Shown: piece after piece, positions 47,864 through 58,298 of the stretch
Position numbering within the stretch: position 1 is the first letter of the stretch
How the letters are laid out: the number at the start of each line of letters is the position of its first letter
NCBI GenBank assembly: GCA_031771865.1
Contig: JASISA010000042.1
Location: forward strand, 613,501-677,500
Length of the DNA: 64,000 bases
DNA from: Nothophaeocryptopus gaeumannii
Taxonomy: Eukaryota > Ascomycota > Dothideomycetes > Mycosphaerellales > Mycosphaerellaceae
Direction of reading: 5' to 3'
Notes under the pieces: model-generated
Told to the model about the DNA's origin: nothing
Seen by the model: the letters and a program-made list of their open reading frames with translations, nothing else
Databases searched by the model: none
Made by a program: the position numbers and the translations under genes

Positions 47864-48664
47864 TTACCGGCAAGTGTAGCCACCGTCAATGAGCAAGTCG
47901 GCACCAGTGGTGTATGTCGAAGCGTCAGAGACGAAGTAGACGTAGGCGGCCTTGAGCTCCTTCGCGAGACCGTCACGGCCGAGCGGGATCATAGAGTGCC
48001 AGAGCTGCTGCGTCTCCTTTGGCACGAAGTCGGAAAGACCAGTGTCGATGTATCCAGGCGAGATGGAGTTGACGCGGGCAAAGTCGCGCCATTCGTTGGC
48101 GAGAGACTTGGCCATGTGGATGCAGCCGGCCTTGGCGACATTGTATGAGGTCTGCTCCTGTGGGAAGTTGGCAATGTGGCCGGACATAGAGGAGGTGATA
48201 ACGAGAGATCCAGTACCGCGCTCCTTGAAGTGGTGGCCGACAGCCTTGGCGCAGTTGAAGGTGCCGTTCAAGTCGACCTGGACAACGTGTTCCCAGTCCT
48301 GAACCGAGCCGTCGAGGATACCGCTGTTGGCAGTGGCACCAGCGTTGGCGACGAAAGCGTCAATCTTGCCAAAGTCCTTGATAACATCTTTGATAAGCTG
48401 TTCGCAGCTCTCGTACTTGTCGACCTGGCACTTGTAGGCCTTGACCTTGACGCCGTACTGCTTCGCAAGCTCTTCTGCGTTCTTCTGACCTCCCTCTGGG
48501 CGCGATGCGTAGGTGATGGCGAGGTCAGCACCCATTTCGGCGCAGCCGCGCGCGGCTTCAATGCCCATGCCCTTGGGGCCGGAGGCACCAGTGACGATGA
48601 CAACTCTGCCCTTGAGGGAGAGGAGGTCGAGGAGGTGCTCGGCTTCTGGGACTCTCTGAGGCAT
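47864..48664 (-). CDS. NADP-dependent mannitol dehydrogenase (SDR)
   Basis: Single exon, 266 residues from the ATG at 48664 (MPQRVPEAEHLLDLL); the open frame continues upstream only to a TTG. It is an SDR with cofactor motif TGASGPKGMGIE, NAGA, the catalytic Ser in ITSSMSG, YNVAK, and the end LLIDGGYTCR. Sequence style and length match fungal mannitol 2-dehydrogenases, which include the allergens Cla h 8 and Alt a 8. The enzyme interconverts fructose and mannitol with NADP(H), a cytosolic reaction important for carbon storage, redox balance and stress. The strong GC3 and absence of introns fit a well-expressed gene. Confidence 0.92.
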   Translation of the reverse strand: MPQRVPEAEHLLDLLSLKGRVVIVTGASGPKGMGIEAARGCAEMGADLAITYASRPEGGQKNAEELAKQYGVKVKAYKCQVDKYESCEQLIKDVIKDFGKIDAFVANAGATANSGILDGSVQDWEHVVQVDLNGTFNCAKAVGHHFKERGTGSLVITSSMSGHIANFPQEQTSYNVAKAGCIHMAKSLANEWRDFARVNSISPGYIDTGLSDFVPKETQQLWHSMIPLGRDGLAKELKAAYVYFVSDASTYTTGADLLIDGGYTCR

Positions 48665-48689
48665 GTTGGCGGTGGTTGTTAAAGACAAA

Positions 48690-49870
48690 TTTGGTGTTTG
48701 AGTTGGTGTTTGAGTTAGTGGTTAAGCTTGCGATCGGTGATGTTTGAGGTTTGATACAGGTGGAATAGGAAGAGAAGCTGTAGATGGGCGAAGTGAAATC
48801 TTTTAAAGCTTTCCGCAGCGGCGACGTAGCTCTTGGTCCACAATTGATCGCATGGCGCCGTGAAAAAGCCTTCGCTCGGAGTACGTAGCTGGTCGTCCAC
48901 TAGGGTGCCCCTCAGCCTGTGACTACGATGTCAACGTGGGCCCCGCAGTGGGAGAGCGTGGAGAGCTTCTTTGTCTGGGTGAGTTCTGTGGTTAACAACA
49001 TGCTTATCAAATCAGTCAGTAAGCCCTTCGATGCATGAACAATATGCTGTGTACCATATTAATCATTGTCATAACGACGGCCGGTGTTCGGTATGGTCGT
49101 TGGCAAGTGAATGCAACGTATGGCTTTGGCAACGAGAGACCTGACCAATTCAACGTCATCCCGCCCGAGGCCGGAATCTTTTCGGCGCTCGAGCTCTCAT
49201 GCTTCTGAACACAATGCTTTTGACGATTGTTGGTGATATTCAGGCACCACCTGCTCCACCGAGGTATCGTTCCACTTGTCTCGTCAACAACGCGTCTGCC
49301 CGGGTCCTCCACAATGTTTTGAATCAACAGCATCCACATCTCCCAAATCTGCCTCCTGTTGGAGACTTCAAAGGATCACTCAATACATCCGAATTATTCC
49401 ACCCAAGTCGGGGGCTACCCTGGAGGCGTCCATTAGGCCGACATAGGCGCCCACGAGGTCTTCCGAGCGCAGGCAAGAATACTACTTGGATGGCTTACCT
49501 CGAGCCACATCGAACAGATTACTATGCAGGCAAACACTCCAAAAAGACCCCAATACAGTATCGCAGATAAGCAAATTGGCGAAGAGATTGTAGAGACCGA
49601 GCACTCGGCGACGAGCTTGTGGATGACAGAAAGCTGAGTAACGGTCTTGGTATCGTATGCTCTTCAGCTGAAGACCGAGTTGCTTGACATTTGACAGCCA
49701 GGGAATAATGATTGGAGAGTACGAGATAGTGCACACGCTGGAGGGTAAGTAAGAGAGAGATTGAAGCGTAATCTGGCCGCGCGAGAGCAGCCCAGCAGTA
49801 TCTAGCAGCTTTGCCTATTTGGGAAGCTGATCACAGTCATCGACTGCAGCGATCTTGGTATTCTGGCAAG
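48690..49870. other. Intergenic region
   Basis: No gene recognised. Frames at 49016-49339 (minus) and 49199-49570 (plus) overlap antisense and lack domains. The first ~250 bp should hold the mannitol dehydrogenase promoter and leader, with a repeated TTTGAGTTGGTG / TTTGAGTTAGTG near 48695-48722. Confidence 0.45.
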
Positions 49871-49877
49871 CAATCCA

Positions 49878-50442
49878 TCACCAGTCCAGCTCCTTCGCCT
49901 TCTCCGCCGAGCATACACCTTCCGGCTGAACGTCCCTGCTCCAGTCATACACAGCTCCGCGCTCACGATATGTCTCCTGGTCCCACTTGATCTCCTTCAA
50001 AGCCGCATGAACTCCAACATCTAAAATACACCCAGAAGCCTTCTCATAACCGCTGCCTTGGTCAAGAAAGCGCAAGTATTCGTCCAGGATGAGATAGCTC
50101 GAAGCCATCAGATCATTTGACTCTAGGACAAAACAATCCAGTTGCTTGTGTCTATCGCAGAAAGCCTTGAACTGCTCGTCGGTAATCAGAACATTTATTG
50201 CGCTGGACATATAAAGCAGCGTGGTCGACATTCCTACCTCGCATACGCGGGGTGCCCCAGGTGTATGAGATGGCGTTGTACGGAGTTGCCTCGTCCAGAT
50301 CCCATACTGAACTCTCGAGGCACATGTGATCGTTTTGTAAGACTCGCGGACGGGACCTCAGAAGACGAATTTGCCTGAACGGGTCTCGAAGTGGAGGTGG
50401 ATTGAAGAGTCCACAAGGTGATGCAGTGAACACAGCGTTCAT
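49878..50442 (-). pseudogene. HET-domain-like gene, frameshifted or partial
   Basis: The first frame (from ATG 50442) has the start of a HET domain: RQIRLLRS, then ATPYNAISYTWGTP, the diagnostic A-[IL]-SY-x-WG motif of heterokaryon incompatibility proteins. Soon after, this frame ends. A second frame (from ATG 50231 to 49878) runs on with a different, well-formed sequence ending in YRERGAVYDWSRDVQPEG. No GT-AG intron joins them in frame, so the gene appears broken by a frameshift, or most of the HET domain was deleted. HET proteins usually exceed 500 residues; only ~180 remain. Confidence 0.5.
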
Positions 50443-50681
50443 TATTATGGAGCGTGATTCATGTGGCCTGACCTTGATCTTCTAAAGCCATGATGGTCTT
50501 ATAGGTGCGCGCCGGAGATTCAGGTTCGTCGTCATATGCTCGCGAGTAAGCGACAAGCCACATCGTTGCGTGCGGTGTCAGCTCTCCGCCCCCCAGGTTG
50601 TGTTGCACGGCATATGCATGAGGCGTTGCGTAGCGTTGATGCGCAACAGATGGATCGTGAGATGTTCCTGCACCTTGCGGA

Positions 50682-51548
50682 TCACCTCTTCGTAGCCGGC
50701 CTCCCTCTCATGACAACGGGACCTCTTTCCACCTTATTCCCTCTCTCCTTTGGATCCTCCTCACTCCCCTCCCACGGTATCTGCTCCCACATGCCCTCCC
50801 ACACACCCGGCACCTGGGCTCTATCTTTCGCTTGTCTCCTGTTCACGTAGAATCTGCCCATGTACCTCATCAGAAGCGCATTAGCAAACTTGTACTCCTC
50901 CCTCGCTCGTGCCCCCTCATCTTCAGCAGGCAGGTGCTCCAGATTCGCTATCCCACCACCCAGACTGGGCTTCAACCTCCTCAATCTATTGAGTCTCACC
51001 CTCCTCGTAGTCGGCCACGGCGCAAAACGCATATACTGCAAATCCAACTCCGTCTCCTTCGGCGTATTCGCAGAAAACTGTCTCAATTCTAACTGAGTCC
51101 GTCGCGCATGTCTCGGCAAATGCACCTTGATCGCGTGTATCATCGGCCCAGTTGCGAGGGCGACCACAAAGAAAGGTATGCCACCTGCTAGAGCAAATGC
51201 TGGAGCCAGCCAATTGCTGTGGTCGGGAGAGAAGTAGAAGGTTGGTGCATAGAAGAAAGCTCCGAGAGCCCAGAGGACTATGGTACCGACGCGCATGATG
51301 CCGACTGCCACTGTTCCGTTTACGCCGGCTCGATAGACATTGATGGTTTCAGGGTATAGAGCTTTCGCTCGGGCTTGCTGGGCGGCATCGCTGGCGTGTC
51401 GGAGAAGGGAAGGTTGGCGGTGCCATTGGGTTCGATTAGCTAGGAGTTTGGATACTGTCGGCGTGGCATTGGGCCGTATTAGCCAGCTGAGAGGTCTGGT
51501 AGAGGCGTGGCAGGTCGCCCTCTGACGCAGGGCCTTGGACGCGTTCAT
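50682..51548 (-). CDS. TMEM70-like mitochondrial inner membrane protein
   Basis: 288 residues from ATG 51548; another ATG lies at 51614, and the open frame reaches a GTG at 51662. The N-terminal ~50 residues are basic, Ser/Thr/Ala-rich and acid-free, a typical mitochondrial presequence. Two membrane spans follow as a hairpin: VGTIVLWALGAFFYAPTFYF and WLAPAFALAGGIPFFVVALA. Before them comes INVYRAGVNGTVAVGIMRV, like the start of TMEM70/TMEM223-type domains. The C-terminus is basic and matrix-like. Animal TMEM70 assists assembly of ATP synthase and complex I; the fungal role is not established. The assignment is by topology and short motifs, so moderate. Confidence 0.65.
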   Translation of the reverse strand: MNASKALRQRATCHASTRPLSWLIRPNATPTVSKLLANRTQWHRQPSLLRHASDAAQQARAKALYPETINVYRAGVNGTVAVGIMRVGTIVLWALGAFFYAPTFYFSPDHSNWLAPAFALAGGIPFFVVALATGPMIHAIKVHLPRHARRTQLELRQFSANTPKETELDLQYMRFAPWPTTRRVRLNRLRRLKPSLGGGIANLEHLPAEDEGARAREEYKFANALLMRYMGRFYVNRRQAKDRAQVPGVWEGMWEQIPWEGSEEDPKERGNKVERGPVVMRGRPATKR

Positions 51549-51907
51549 AACATGCTGCTGTTCGAGGAGAGGAAGGGAGGTGAAGGTTCGGAGGAGTAAA
51601 CACGATCCTGGCATCGCCGAGGTTCCACTTTCACTTTCACTTTCACAATTACCCGAGATCACCGTACATCCTCCTCTTCTCCACCTTGCACCACCCTTGC
51701 TCTCTACCCTTCTGCCGGCCTGCTGTATTCTGCACAGCGGTCATGAACAACAGTTGTACTACTGTCAGGCGGCGGACGTAGGAAGCGGCTCTCAATCACC
51801 GAGCTTGGCCAGCGATACTGTTACAGATATCTGGCTTCAGCTCTGGTGCATCACGACCTGCAACATCCCGATACGTGTGCAAACACGCGCAGATACGTCT
51901 TTCGGCC

Positions 51908-53077
51908 ATGCGCACATCAAGTCTACTCCTCGGCCTTCCAGCGCTCCTCCGTGAGACAGTCGCATACACCGCCCTCTCCGACTCGACACTGCGCGGCCTC
52001 CCATTCCCCGCCAGCGACTTCGATATCAAGACTGGATCGCTTCTCGCCCCAATCCTCCGAACACGCGTTCCTGGGACAGAAGGCTCACGAGCCGTCCTTC
52101 AACACTTCGTCGATTTCTTCAGTACGAGTTTGCCGGAATGGAATCTCTCGTTCCAGAACAGCACATCCACCACTCCGACAAGTAACGGGAAAGAGCTCCC
52201 CTTCGTCAATTTGATCGCGACGCGGGATCCTCCGTGGGCGACAGGCGATGGTGATGTTGGGAGGCTCGCGCTTGTCGCCCATTACGATAGCAAGCTCACG
52301 CCCAAGGGCTTCATTGGGGCCACCGACAGCGCAGCACCATGCGCGATGCTGATGCACGCTGCGAGGAGTATAGACGCAGCATTGACGAAGAAGTGGGAGC
52401 AAGAGCAAGCAGCCGGAATTGATGACATCGGAGCCTTGGAGGGGTACGATGGTGTTCAGATACTGCTTCTTGATGGAGAGGAAGCCTTTCAGCAGTGGAC
52501 GCACGACGACAGCTTGTACGGCGCGAGATCGCTTGCAGCTGAGTGGGAAGAGACAGCGTACGAGGCGATGAGCGCATATCGTTCTCCATTGGCGACGATT
52601 GATATGTTCGTGTTGTTGGATTTGCTTGGTAGCAAAGATCCCAAGGTTCCCAGCTACTTTAAGACCACGCATTGGGCATACCAAAGGATGGCAGATGTGG
52701 AGAAGAGGTTAAGAGAAGCCGGGCTGTTCAAGAGTAGTCCCAACTATAATCGTCCTCAAGGGACAGGGAAATCTCCAGAACCGATGTTTTTACATGAGGC
52801 GGCCAAGAGTGATGACTCGCGTTGGATTGGTGGATACGTTGAAGACGATCATGTTCCATTCATGGCGAGAGGCGTTGATATTTTGCATATCATCACCGCA
52901 CCTTTCCCTTCGGTGTGGCATACAATCGACGACGACGGAGATCATCTGGATCTTCCAACTTGTGAGGATTGGGCGTTGCTCACGACTGCTTTCGCTGCGG
53001 AATGGTTGGATCTGGAAGGATATCTCGATGGACCGAAGCAGAGCAAGAGGGAGCTTGGAGAGAAGGATGAGTTGTAA
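51908..53077 (+). CDS. Glutaminyl-peptide cyclotransferase-like zinc enzyme ending in KDEL
   Basis: 389 residues from ATG 51908 (the open frame reaches back only to a GTG). A signal peptide (SSLLLGLPALL) is followed by an M28-type metallo-fold. AHYDSK and GATDSAAPCAM carry the first zinc ligand region, LLLDGEEAF the catalytic Glu, EDDHVPF a conserved Asp/His, and PSVWHTIDDDGDHLD the last His. This is the glutaminyl cyclase pattern: it turns N-terminal Gln into pyroglutamate in the secretory pathway. The frame ends in GEKDEL, an ER-retrieval signal. The last codons overlap a strong splice donor; using it would change the end to KDELT (stop at 53130). Confidence 0.88.
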   Translation: MRTSSLLLGLPALLRETVAYTALSDSTLRGLPFPASDFDIKTGSLLAPILRTRVPGTEGSRAVLQHFVDFFSTSLPEWNLSFQNSTSTTPTSNGKELPFVNLIATRDPPWATGDGDVGRLALVAHYDSKLTPKGFIGATDSAAPCAMLMHAARSIDAALTKKWEQEQAAGIDDIGALEGYDGVQILLLDGEEAFQQWTHDDSLYGARSLAAEWEETAYEAMSAYRSPLATIDMFVLLDLLGSKDPKVPSYFKTTHWAYQRMADVEKRLREAGLFKSSPNYNRPQGTGKSPEPMFLHEAAKSDDSRWIGGYVEDDHVPFMARGVDILHIITAPFPSVWHTIDDDGDHLDLPTCEDWALLTTAFAAEWLDLEGYLDGPKQSKRELGEKDEL

Positions 53078-53123
53078 GTCGATACCCAAATTTTAAGATA
53101 CACAAAAATGCTGATACGTGTAG
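53074..53123 (+). other. Possible retained/alternative intron at KDEL end
   Basis: GTAAGT at 53074 to TAG at 53123, 50 bp, has a CTGAT-like branch site (about 53111-53115) and matches the size and style of other introns in the window. Retention gives ...KDEL-stop (TAA 53075-53077). Splicing gives ...KDELT-stop (TAA 53128-53130). Which form is used cannot be told from sequence. Confidence 0.5.
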
Positions 53124-53535
53124 AACGTAATGTGCGTATCCTCCGCAAAGTATAAGTTCTTCGTTTCGCAAATGCTGGCTCAAGACACATTCATGGTCTA
53201 GAAGAGGTAAGTCTTGGCACTGCATTCCTTCGCACCTTTCACGTCCGGCGCTTCCCTGATCAGACTTGCGATGCGGTTTGTTGGTCTCGTAATAGCATTG
53301 CGAGTGACAGCATTGACAGATAGATAAATCCCCTCCATGCTTTGAGGTACAAAGGGACAATCGCCATATGCGATGGAGTCAGGAGCTGGACTTCCGCATC
53401 CGGAAACGATCAAAGAACGTCAACTTTTCTTTGACAGATCGGCGAAGTCGTGGGAGATACCGCGTAAACGATGGAGAGCTGTCACCTTCCTCGGAATCAA
53501 TGAAGTGCAGGTATTGGGTACACCAGCGTGCAATC

Positions 53536-55109
53536 ATGGCGCCCAAGAAGCGCTCCAAGCGCGACTCGCCACACGCACCACGACGCAGCGCTCGACTAGC
53601 CATCAAGACGAGCATTGCTTCCCTAACGAAAGTCGTCAAGCACAGCCAAACGATTAAGTCTCCCAACAAGAGCCCCAAGAGTCCCAAGAGTCCTTCTATC
53701 AACGATGGTACAGCACCATGGCATCCCGACAAGCAAGCCAAAGCCACCAGTCCTCGCACTCCTGGAATGCCCTACGACCTGATGAGACCGTCGTCTCGAA
53801 TTCTCTATCGCCGCCAACACCGTCCAGCATCTGCAGCACCCCACCGCACCCATGACTTCACTCGACCAAAACGCCAGTCTGGATTTGCATACAAGCTGGC
53901 TAATTACTATGCTCTTGCTGGTATTAAGCCCAAGGATACTACCGGCGGAGTTCAAATCCGTCTCCTGAAACCCTCGCAGGCTCTCCCCGACTTTACTTAC
54001 ACTCTCGAAGCTCTGAGAGAGCGCAGAGAGCGCGGTGGCAACTCTCCGCCCATCGACTCCCACGATCCCCTCTTTGGCGAGGATCTTGTAGAGAATTTCA
54101 ACTATTGTTGGAGTCAGGATCCAGGACTTGACAGATTGGTAAGAGGGATTCATCGGGATCAGAATGAGTTCAGGGAAGCGAGAGACGATAACGCCGCAGT
54201 TGAAGTGGCAAGAAGGGAGAGAGACGTTGGTTTCAGCGACGCAGGTTCCTCAGGGGAGTTATTACAGCCGTCTGTCTATCGACCAAGTAATGGCACGAAT
54301 GCCTCCACGGGAGAATTGCTACGACCGGTCGTGTACAGACCAAGCAACGCCGCAACTGCAGGAGTTCCGGGAGAGTTGCTACGACCAGCTATGTACAGAC
54401 CGAGCGAGGCCGAAACCAGAGGCACGGGAGAGTTACTGCGATCGACTGTATATCGTCCGGCCGAAGGCACAACCACTGCATACACTCGTCGTGGCCCGCC
54501 TTACAGACGCAACTATGGGCCTATCCATCCTCCCGCAGAGGATGAGGAAGAAGAAACTTCCGAACCTCTTGCTGATCGGAGATACGGCTTGCGATCCAGG
54601 ACGCCGAGTCTGGAAGAAGATGAGGGAGAGTCTGAATGGATCGAATCCGAAAATGGAGAGTATCGTGATGAAGAACATGAACCTGAGCGGCCTCGTCCAC
54701 GGACTCGAGGTACTAATGGCGAGTTTGGACTACACACTTCTTTTCGTTCTTAGCTCTGCCAGGCGGTGGTAGTGGCGGCGGTAGTAGAGACGGCGATGAC
54801 CGTCGCCGCCGTGAAAAGGGTGACCATGATCGTCCTATCTCGATCTCTTTAGACGAGGAGGAGAGCGAGGACGAGGAAGAAGAGGTTGAGCAGGAAGATG
54901 AAGAGGAGGATGAGGAAGATGTACACATTTCTCTCCCTCAAACCCCAGCTCCAGTCATCGACCTAACCGATGTCGATGACGAAAAAGCATCCGACTCTTC
55001 CGAAGAAATCGTTGACGACGACCACGAAGATGAAGACTATCATCCAAGCCCTGTCGATGCTTCTCCCAGAACACGCCGCCATGTCAAGCGTGGGCTCTAT
55101 GGAAGCTAG
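53536..55109 (+). CDS. Acidic, repeat-containing nuclear-like protein with SIM-like motif
   Basis: Two exons, 53536-54709 and 54754-55109, with a 44-bp intron (pyrimidine-rich, TTAG end), give 509 residues from MAPKKRSKRDS; an in-frame ATG at 53368 is an alternative. No family is recognised. Residues 1-60 are basic, with KSPNKSPKSPKSPS repeats. Four tandem units of 19-20 residues of the form GELLRP-x-VYRPS lie at about 240-314. The second exon is very acidic (DEEESEDEEEE) and contains APVIDLTDVDDE, a good SUMO-interaction motif (V-I-D-L-T followed by acids). A nuclear, chromatin- or SUMO-linked role is inference. The same frame continues past the stop for ~160 codons with acidic composition. 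Confidence 0.65.
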
Positions 55110-55500
55110 GAGCGAGAAGGAGAGCATTAGCGTGCGATGCACATGGCTGAGCATGGCGAGGAGCCGCTTGATAAGGCTAGCGAGTGCGAACTTGAAGACG
55201 AGCGTGAGCTTGAGAGTGAGGGTTTTGATAGGTTTAGTGATTATGGGGAGGAGCCGAACGGTGAGTTTGAAGAGGGGGAGGATGGGGAGATGGAGGATAG
55301 GAAGGAGCGGAAGGAGGGTGATAACGAATAGGGGCACGAAGAGGAGGCAAGCGAAAGAGACGATGGAGAAGACGAGAACGGAGATAATGCGGAATTGGAG
55401 GACAAAGCAAAAGATGGGCAAGATGGACATGCGCTACCGGGGCTTACTAACGAACAGCAACATCCATCCTCATCAACATCAGACAGCGTCAAGGAAATTC
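55110..55500 (+). other. In-frame acidic extension beyond stop, three TAG codons
   Basis: After TAG 55107-55109 the frame continues with TAG at 55128-55130 and 55329-55331 and otherwise keeps the acidic Glu/Asp-rich style (EHGEEPLDKASECELEDE, FEEGEDGEMEDRKERKE, DDGEDENGDNAELED). This looks like a former C-terminus cut by nonsense mutations, or less likely a read-through region. It ends against the convergent 3' end of the next gene. Confidence 0.5.
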
Positions 55501-55509
55501 AGTCCCCAC

Positions 55510-58298
55510 TCACTTCTTCCTATAAACGTCTCCCGTTAACTCAATCTCATATGCCTTATCCTTCCCACGTCCTTTCCTCTCCGCTTCCCTAACCAGCGGA
55601 AGCACCTCCCTACCAAATTGCTCTAAATCTTCCTCATAATGCAAGAAAGCCGTGAGGATGATATTCACACCAAGACTCTTCAACAACAAAATCCTCTCAG
55701 CAATTTGCTCCTTCGTTCCAATCAATTTCGTCTTGAACCCATCGTTATACTGCACCAAATCCTCAAATTTCGAATTCGCCCACATACCACTCTTGTTAGA
55801 AGTGGAAGATCCGGCGTTTTGGACTTGTTGACGGAATCCTTCAACGGCTTCGGTGTCGGCTTTGCCTTGGATTTCCTGGAGTACGCGGATGGCTTCTTCT
55901 TCGGTCTCGCGGCAGATGACGAAGGCGTTGAGGGCAAAGCCGACTTGGCCTTCGCGACCATTTTTCTTGGCGCGCTCTTTGACGTCGGCGATTTGCTCTT
56001 GGAAGCCTTCGAGGGTGTTGCCGTTCATGAAGTAGTAGTCGGAGACTGAGCCGGCGTTCTCTTTGGCATCGTCGGAGTTGCCACCTTGGAAGATCTCCGG
56101 GTAAGGGCGGCCGGGGAGGTTGAGAGGCTTGGGCTTGAGAGGGTAATCGTGGAATTGGTAGAAGTCGCCTTTGAAGCTGAAGGAGTCTTCGGTCCAGATG
56201 CCCTTCAGACATGTGATGAACTCCTTGGAGCGGCGGTAGCGTTCGGCGTGATCGAGCCACCATTGGCCGATGGAGGCGAACTGTGAAGATATCAGTATGT
56301 GAAATTGTGAGAACGGTATATTGGGCATACCTCTGCGCGGAACCAGCCGGAGACGACGTTGACGCAGACACGCCCATCGCAGTAGTTGTCGATAGAAGCA
56401 ATCTGCTTGGCAGCAACGGCTGGGTTCCATGGGCCAGGAAGGAGCGCAGCAATGACCTTCAGTCTCTCGGTAGCCATCAACAAAGCTTGAGAGAATGAGA
56501 CTGGCTCGTGCTGGTTGTCTGCACCGTACCCGGCCATGAAACGGATCTGCGAGAGAGCATATTCGAAACCAACGCGCTCGGCTGTCTTGGCATATTTGAC
56601 GTTCGACTTCAGATCCCAGCTAGTCTTCTGCTTGATCTTGGAAATGACCAACCCACCCGACACGTTTGGTACCCAGTAGGCGAAGCGGACACGGTCGGGG
56701 TCTCCATTGAGCGAGTCGGCGTAGCTCAAGTCCTGATTCTCGGTCGCGATCGTGCCAATGCCGTTGGGAGTAACTCCGTTCGAGGGGGGCGAGGAGATGG
56801 GTGACTTTCCCTCCTCGCCGACTGGAACGACAATGCGCTTGCCACCAATCTTGCCAGTGCGCATGCGGTCCAAAGCGTCGTTGATGCCTGCAAGACCGCC
56901 TTGCGCAATCTCGACTTCTGGGAGCTTCAGACTTTGTGCGACCAGGAGATCCTCGAGGAACACAGAAATGGCTTCTCCGACTGAAGGGGCCTCGTGGAAG
57001 ATCTTGATCGGCAGCTTGTGGTGTACAACACCGCGACCAACTGACTTTGGCAGACCAGCCAAGCCAAGAAGATGCGACTTCAGCCCAGTTTCGGACTGAG
57101 TGAGTGCCTGTTGGAGAGATGTCGCGGAATCCGTGCCGTTGCAGTCAAGACCAAAGCGAAGTTTGCCACCAGTCACAGCCTTCAGAATGTCAATGGCACG
57201 CTTATCGTCGTATTTGTCGACCATGAAGTCTGCGCCGAGATCTGACAGTCGTTGTCCCCCGCGAGCGAGATCTGCGACAACTGCGACCTTGAGACCTGCG
57301 TGCTTAGCGATCTGGAGTGCGACCTGGCCAGTCATACTATTCGCGCCCCAGATAGCGAGCCATTCCCCAGGCTGCGGTCGCTCGTTGGTAGAGATCCCTG
57401 AAAAGATCTCATTGCGGATGTCATCTGGCACTTGGCGAGGGTCGAGCTGACGGACGAGCGAGAGGAGATCTGGTCCTCGTGGTGCAGTGCGCAAGTTGGA
57501 GAGGTCCAGCCCAAAGCTGATGCCCAGCGAAGTGACGGCCGCAGCATACGCAACACCAAGCGCAGCGCCCTCCTTCACGCTGACGCCTTGAGGTATCCTC
57601 GTCACATTGTACTCTGTTGTAACGACATACTCTTGATATGCAGCTTTTCGAACATCGCGGTAGTCCGTCGACGGGCCGAAGACCACATCACCCTGCTGCA
57701 CGCGGCTGTTATCTCTTGCGGCTCTTACGACAATGCCTGCAAAGTCGCGGCCATTGACCCACGGATAGCTCGGTTGGCTGAAGCCGTAGTCTGCGCCCTT
57801 CCAGTCGACTGGATTCAGACCAATGGCCAGGACTTGGATCAAGATCTCGCGGTCGCCTTGCAGCTCTGGGATATCTCTCGACTTCTCGAGCTTGTACTTT
57901 TGTCTCGGGCCGTGGAGGAGGAGAAGGTCTTGCTGTGGAGCATCGAGGCGGAGGAACTCGTCGTTCGAGGCTGGCGTCCTCGCGCCGTTCAAGCTGCCAC
58001 CGCTGTGCCCGTTCGTGTAGCCATTGGTGTGAGAGCTGCCGTTCGTAGTCGGACTGGCGGTGCCGCTCAAGCTGGAGAAGCTCTTCGTGGTGCCCTGAAC
58101 TCTCGTTCTACCGCAGTCGGCATCGGGTCGGAGGGAGAGGAAGGGAGAGCTGCTGTATGTCGACGGCATTTTGTCGGTTCGTCTGTACAATAAGCCAAAC
58201 AGTCGAAAGATGAGAAAGAGTGCAAGGGCAGTGGTAACAAGAGCTGCCGGGTCAGGTCCCAATAACCAGTTCACCAGCCACCCTAACGCAGGGTACAT
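55510..58298 (-). CDS. Fusion of MDR oxidoreductase and luciferase-like FMN monooxygenase
   Basis: Two exons, 56331-58298 and 55510-56280, with a 50-bp intron joining phase 0, give 912 residues. Residues 1-40 are a hydrophobic anchor (ALVTTALALFLIFRLFGLLY). A Ser/Gly/Asn-rich linker follows, then a zinc-less medium-chain dehydrogenase (about 150-492: LNPVDWKGADYG, NGRDFAGIV, AIWGANSMTGQVALQIAKHAG). A ~45-residue Pro/Asn/Gly linker leads to a complete luciferase-like FMN monooxygenase (about 536-912), with FAYWVPNVSGGLV, LLPGPWNPAVAAKQ, VNVVSGWFRAEF, HAERYRRSKEF and PEIFQGGNS. The second part resembles dimethyl-sulfone (SfnG) and alkanesulfonate monooxygenases. The frame is open across both domains. 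The first might reduce a substrate or supply reduced flavin for the second; this is inference. An alternative start at residue 44 removes the anchor. Confidence 0.88.

Noticed and set aside
48176..48682. Plus-strand frame of 168 codons
   Set aside because: Exactly antisense to the mannitol dehydrogenase; Val/Asp/Leu-rich shadow of a high-GC3 gene.
51627..51646. CTTTCA repeat upstream of the TMEM70-like gene as a regulatory element
   Set aside because: Only three to four copies of a six-base unit; no evidence beyond a short microsatellite.
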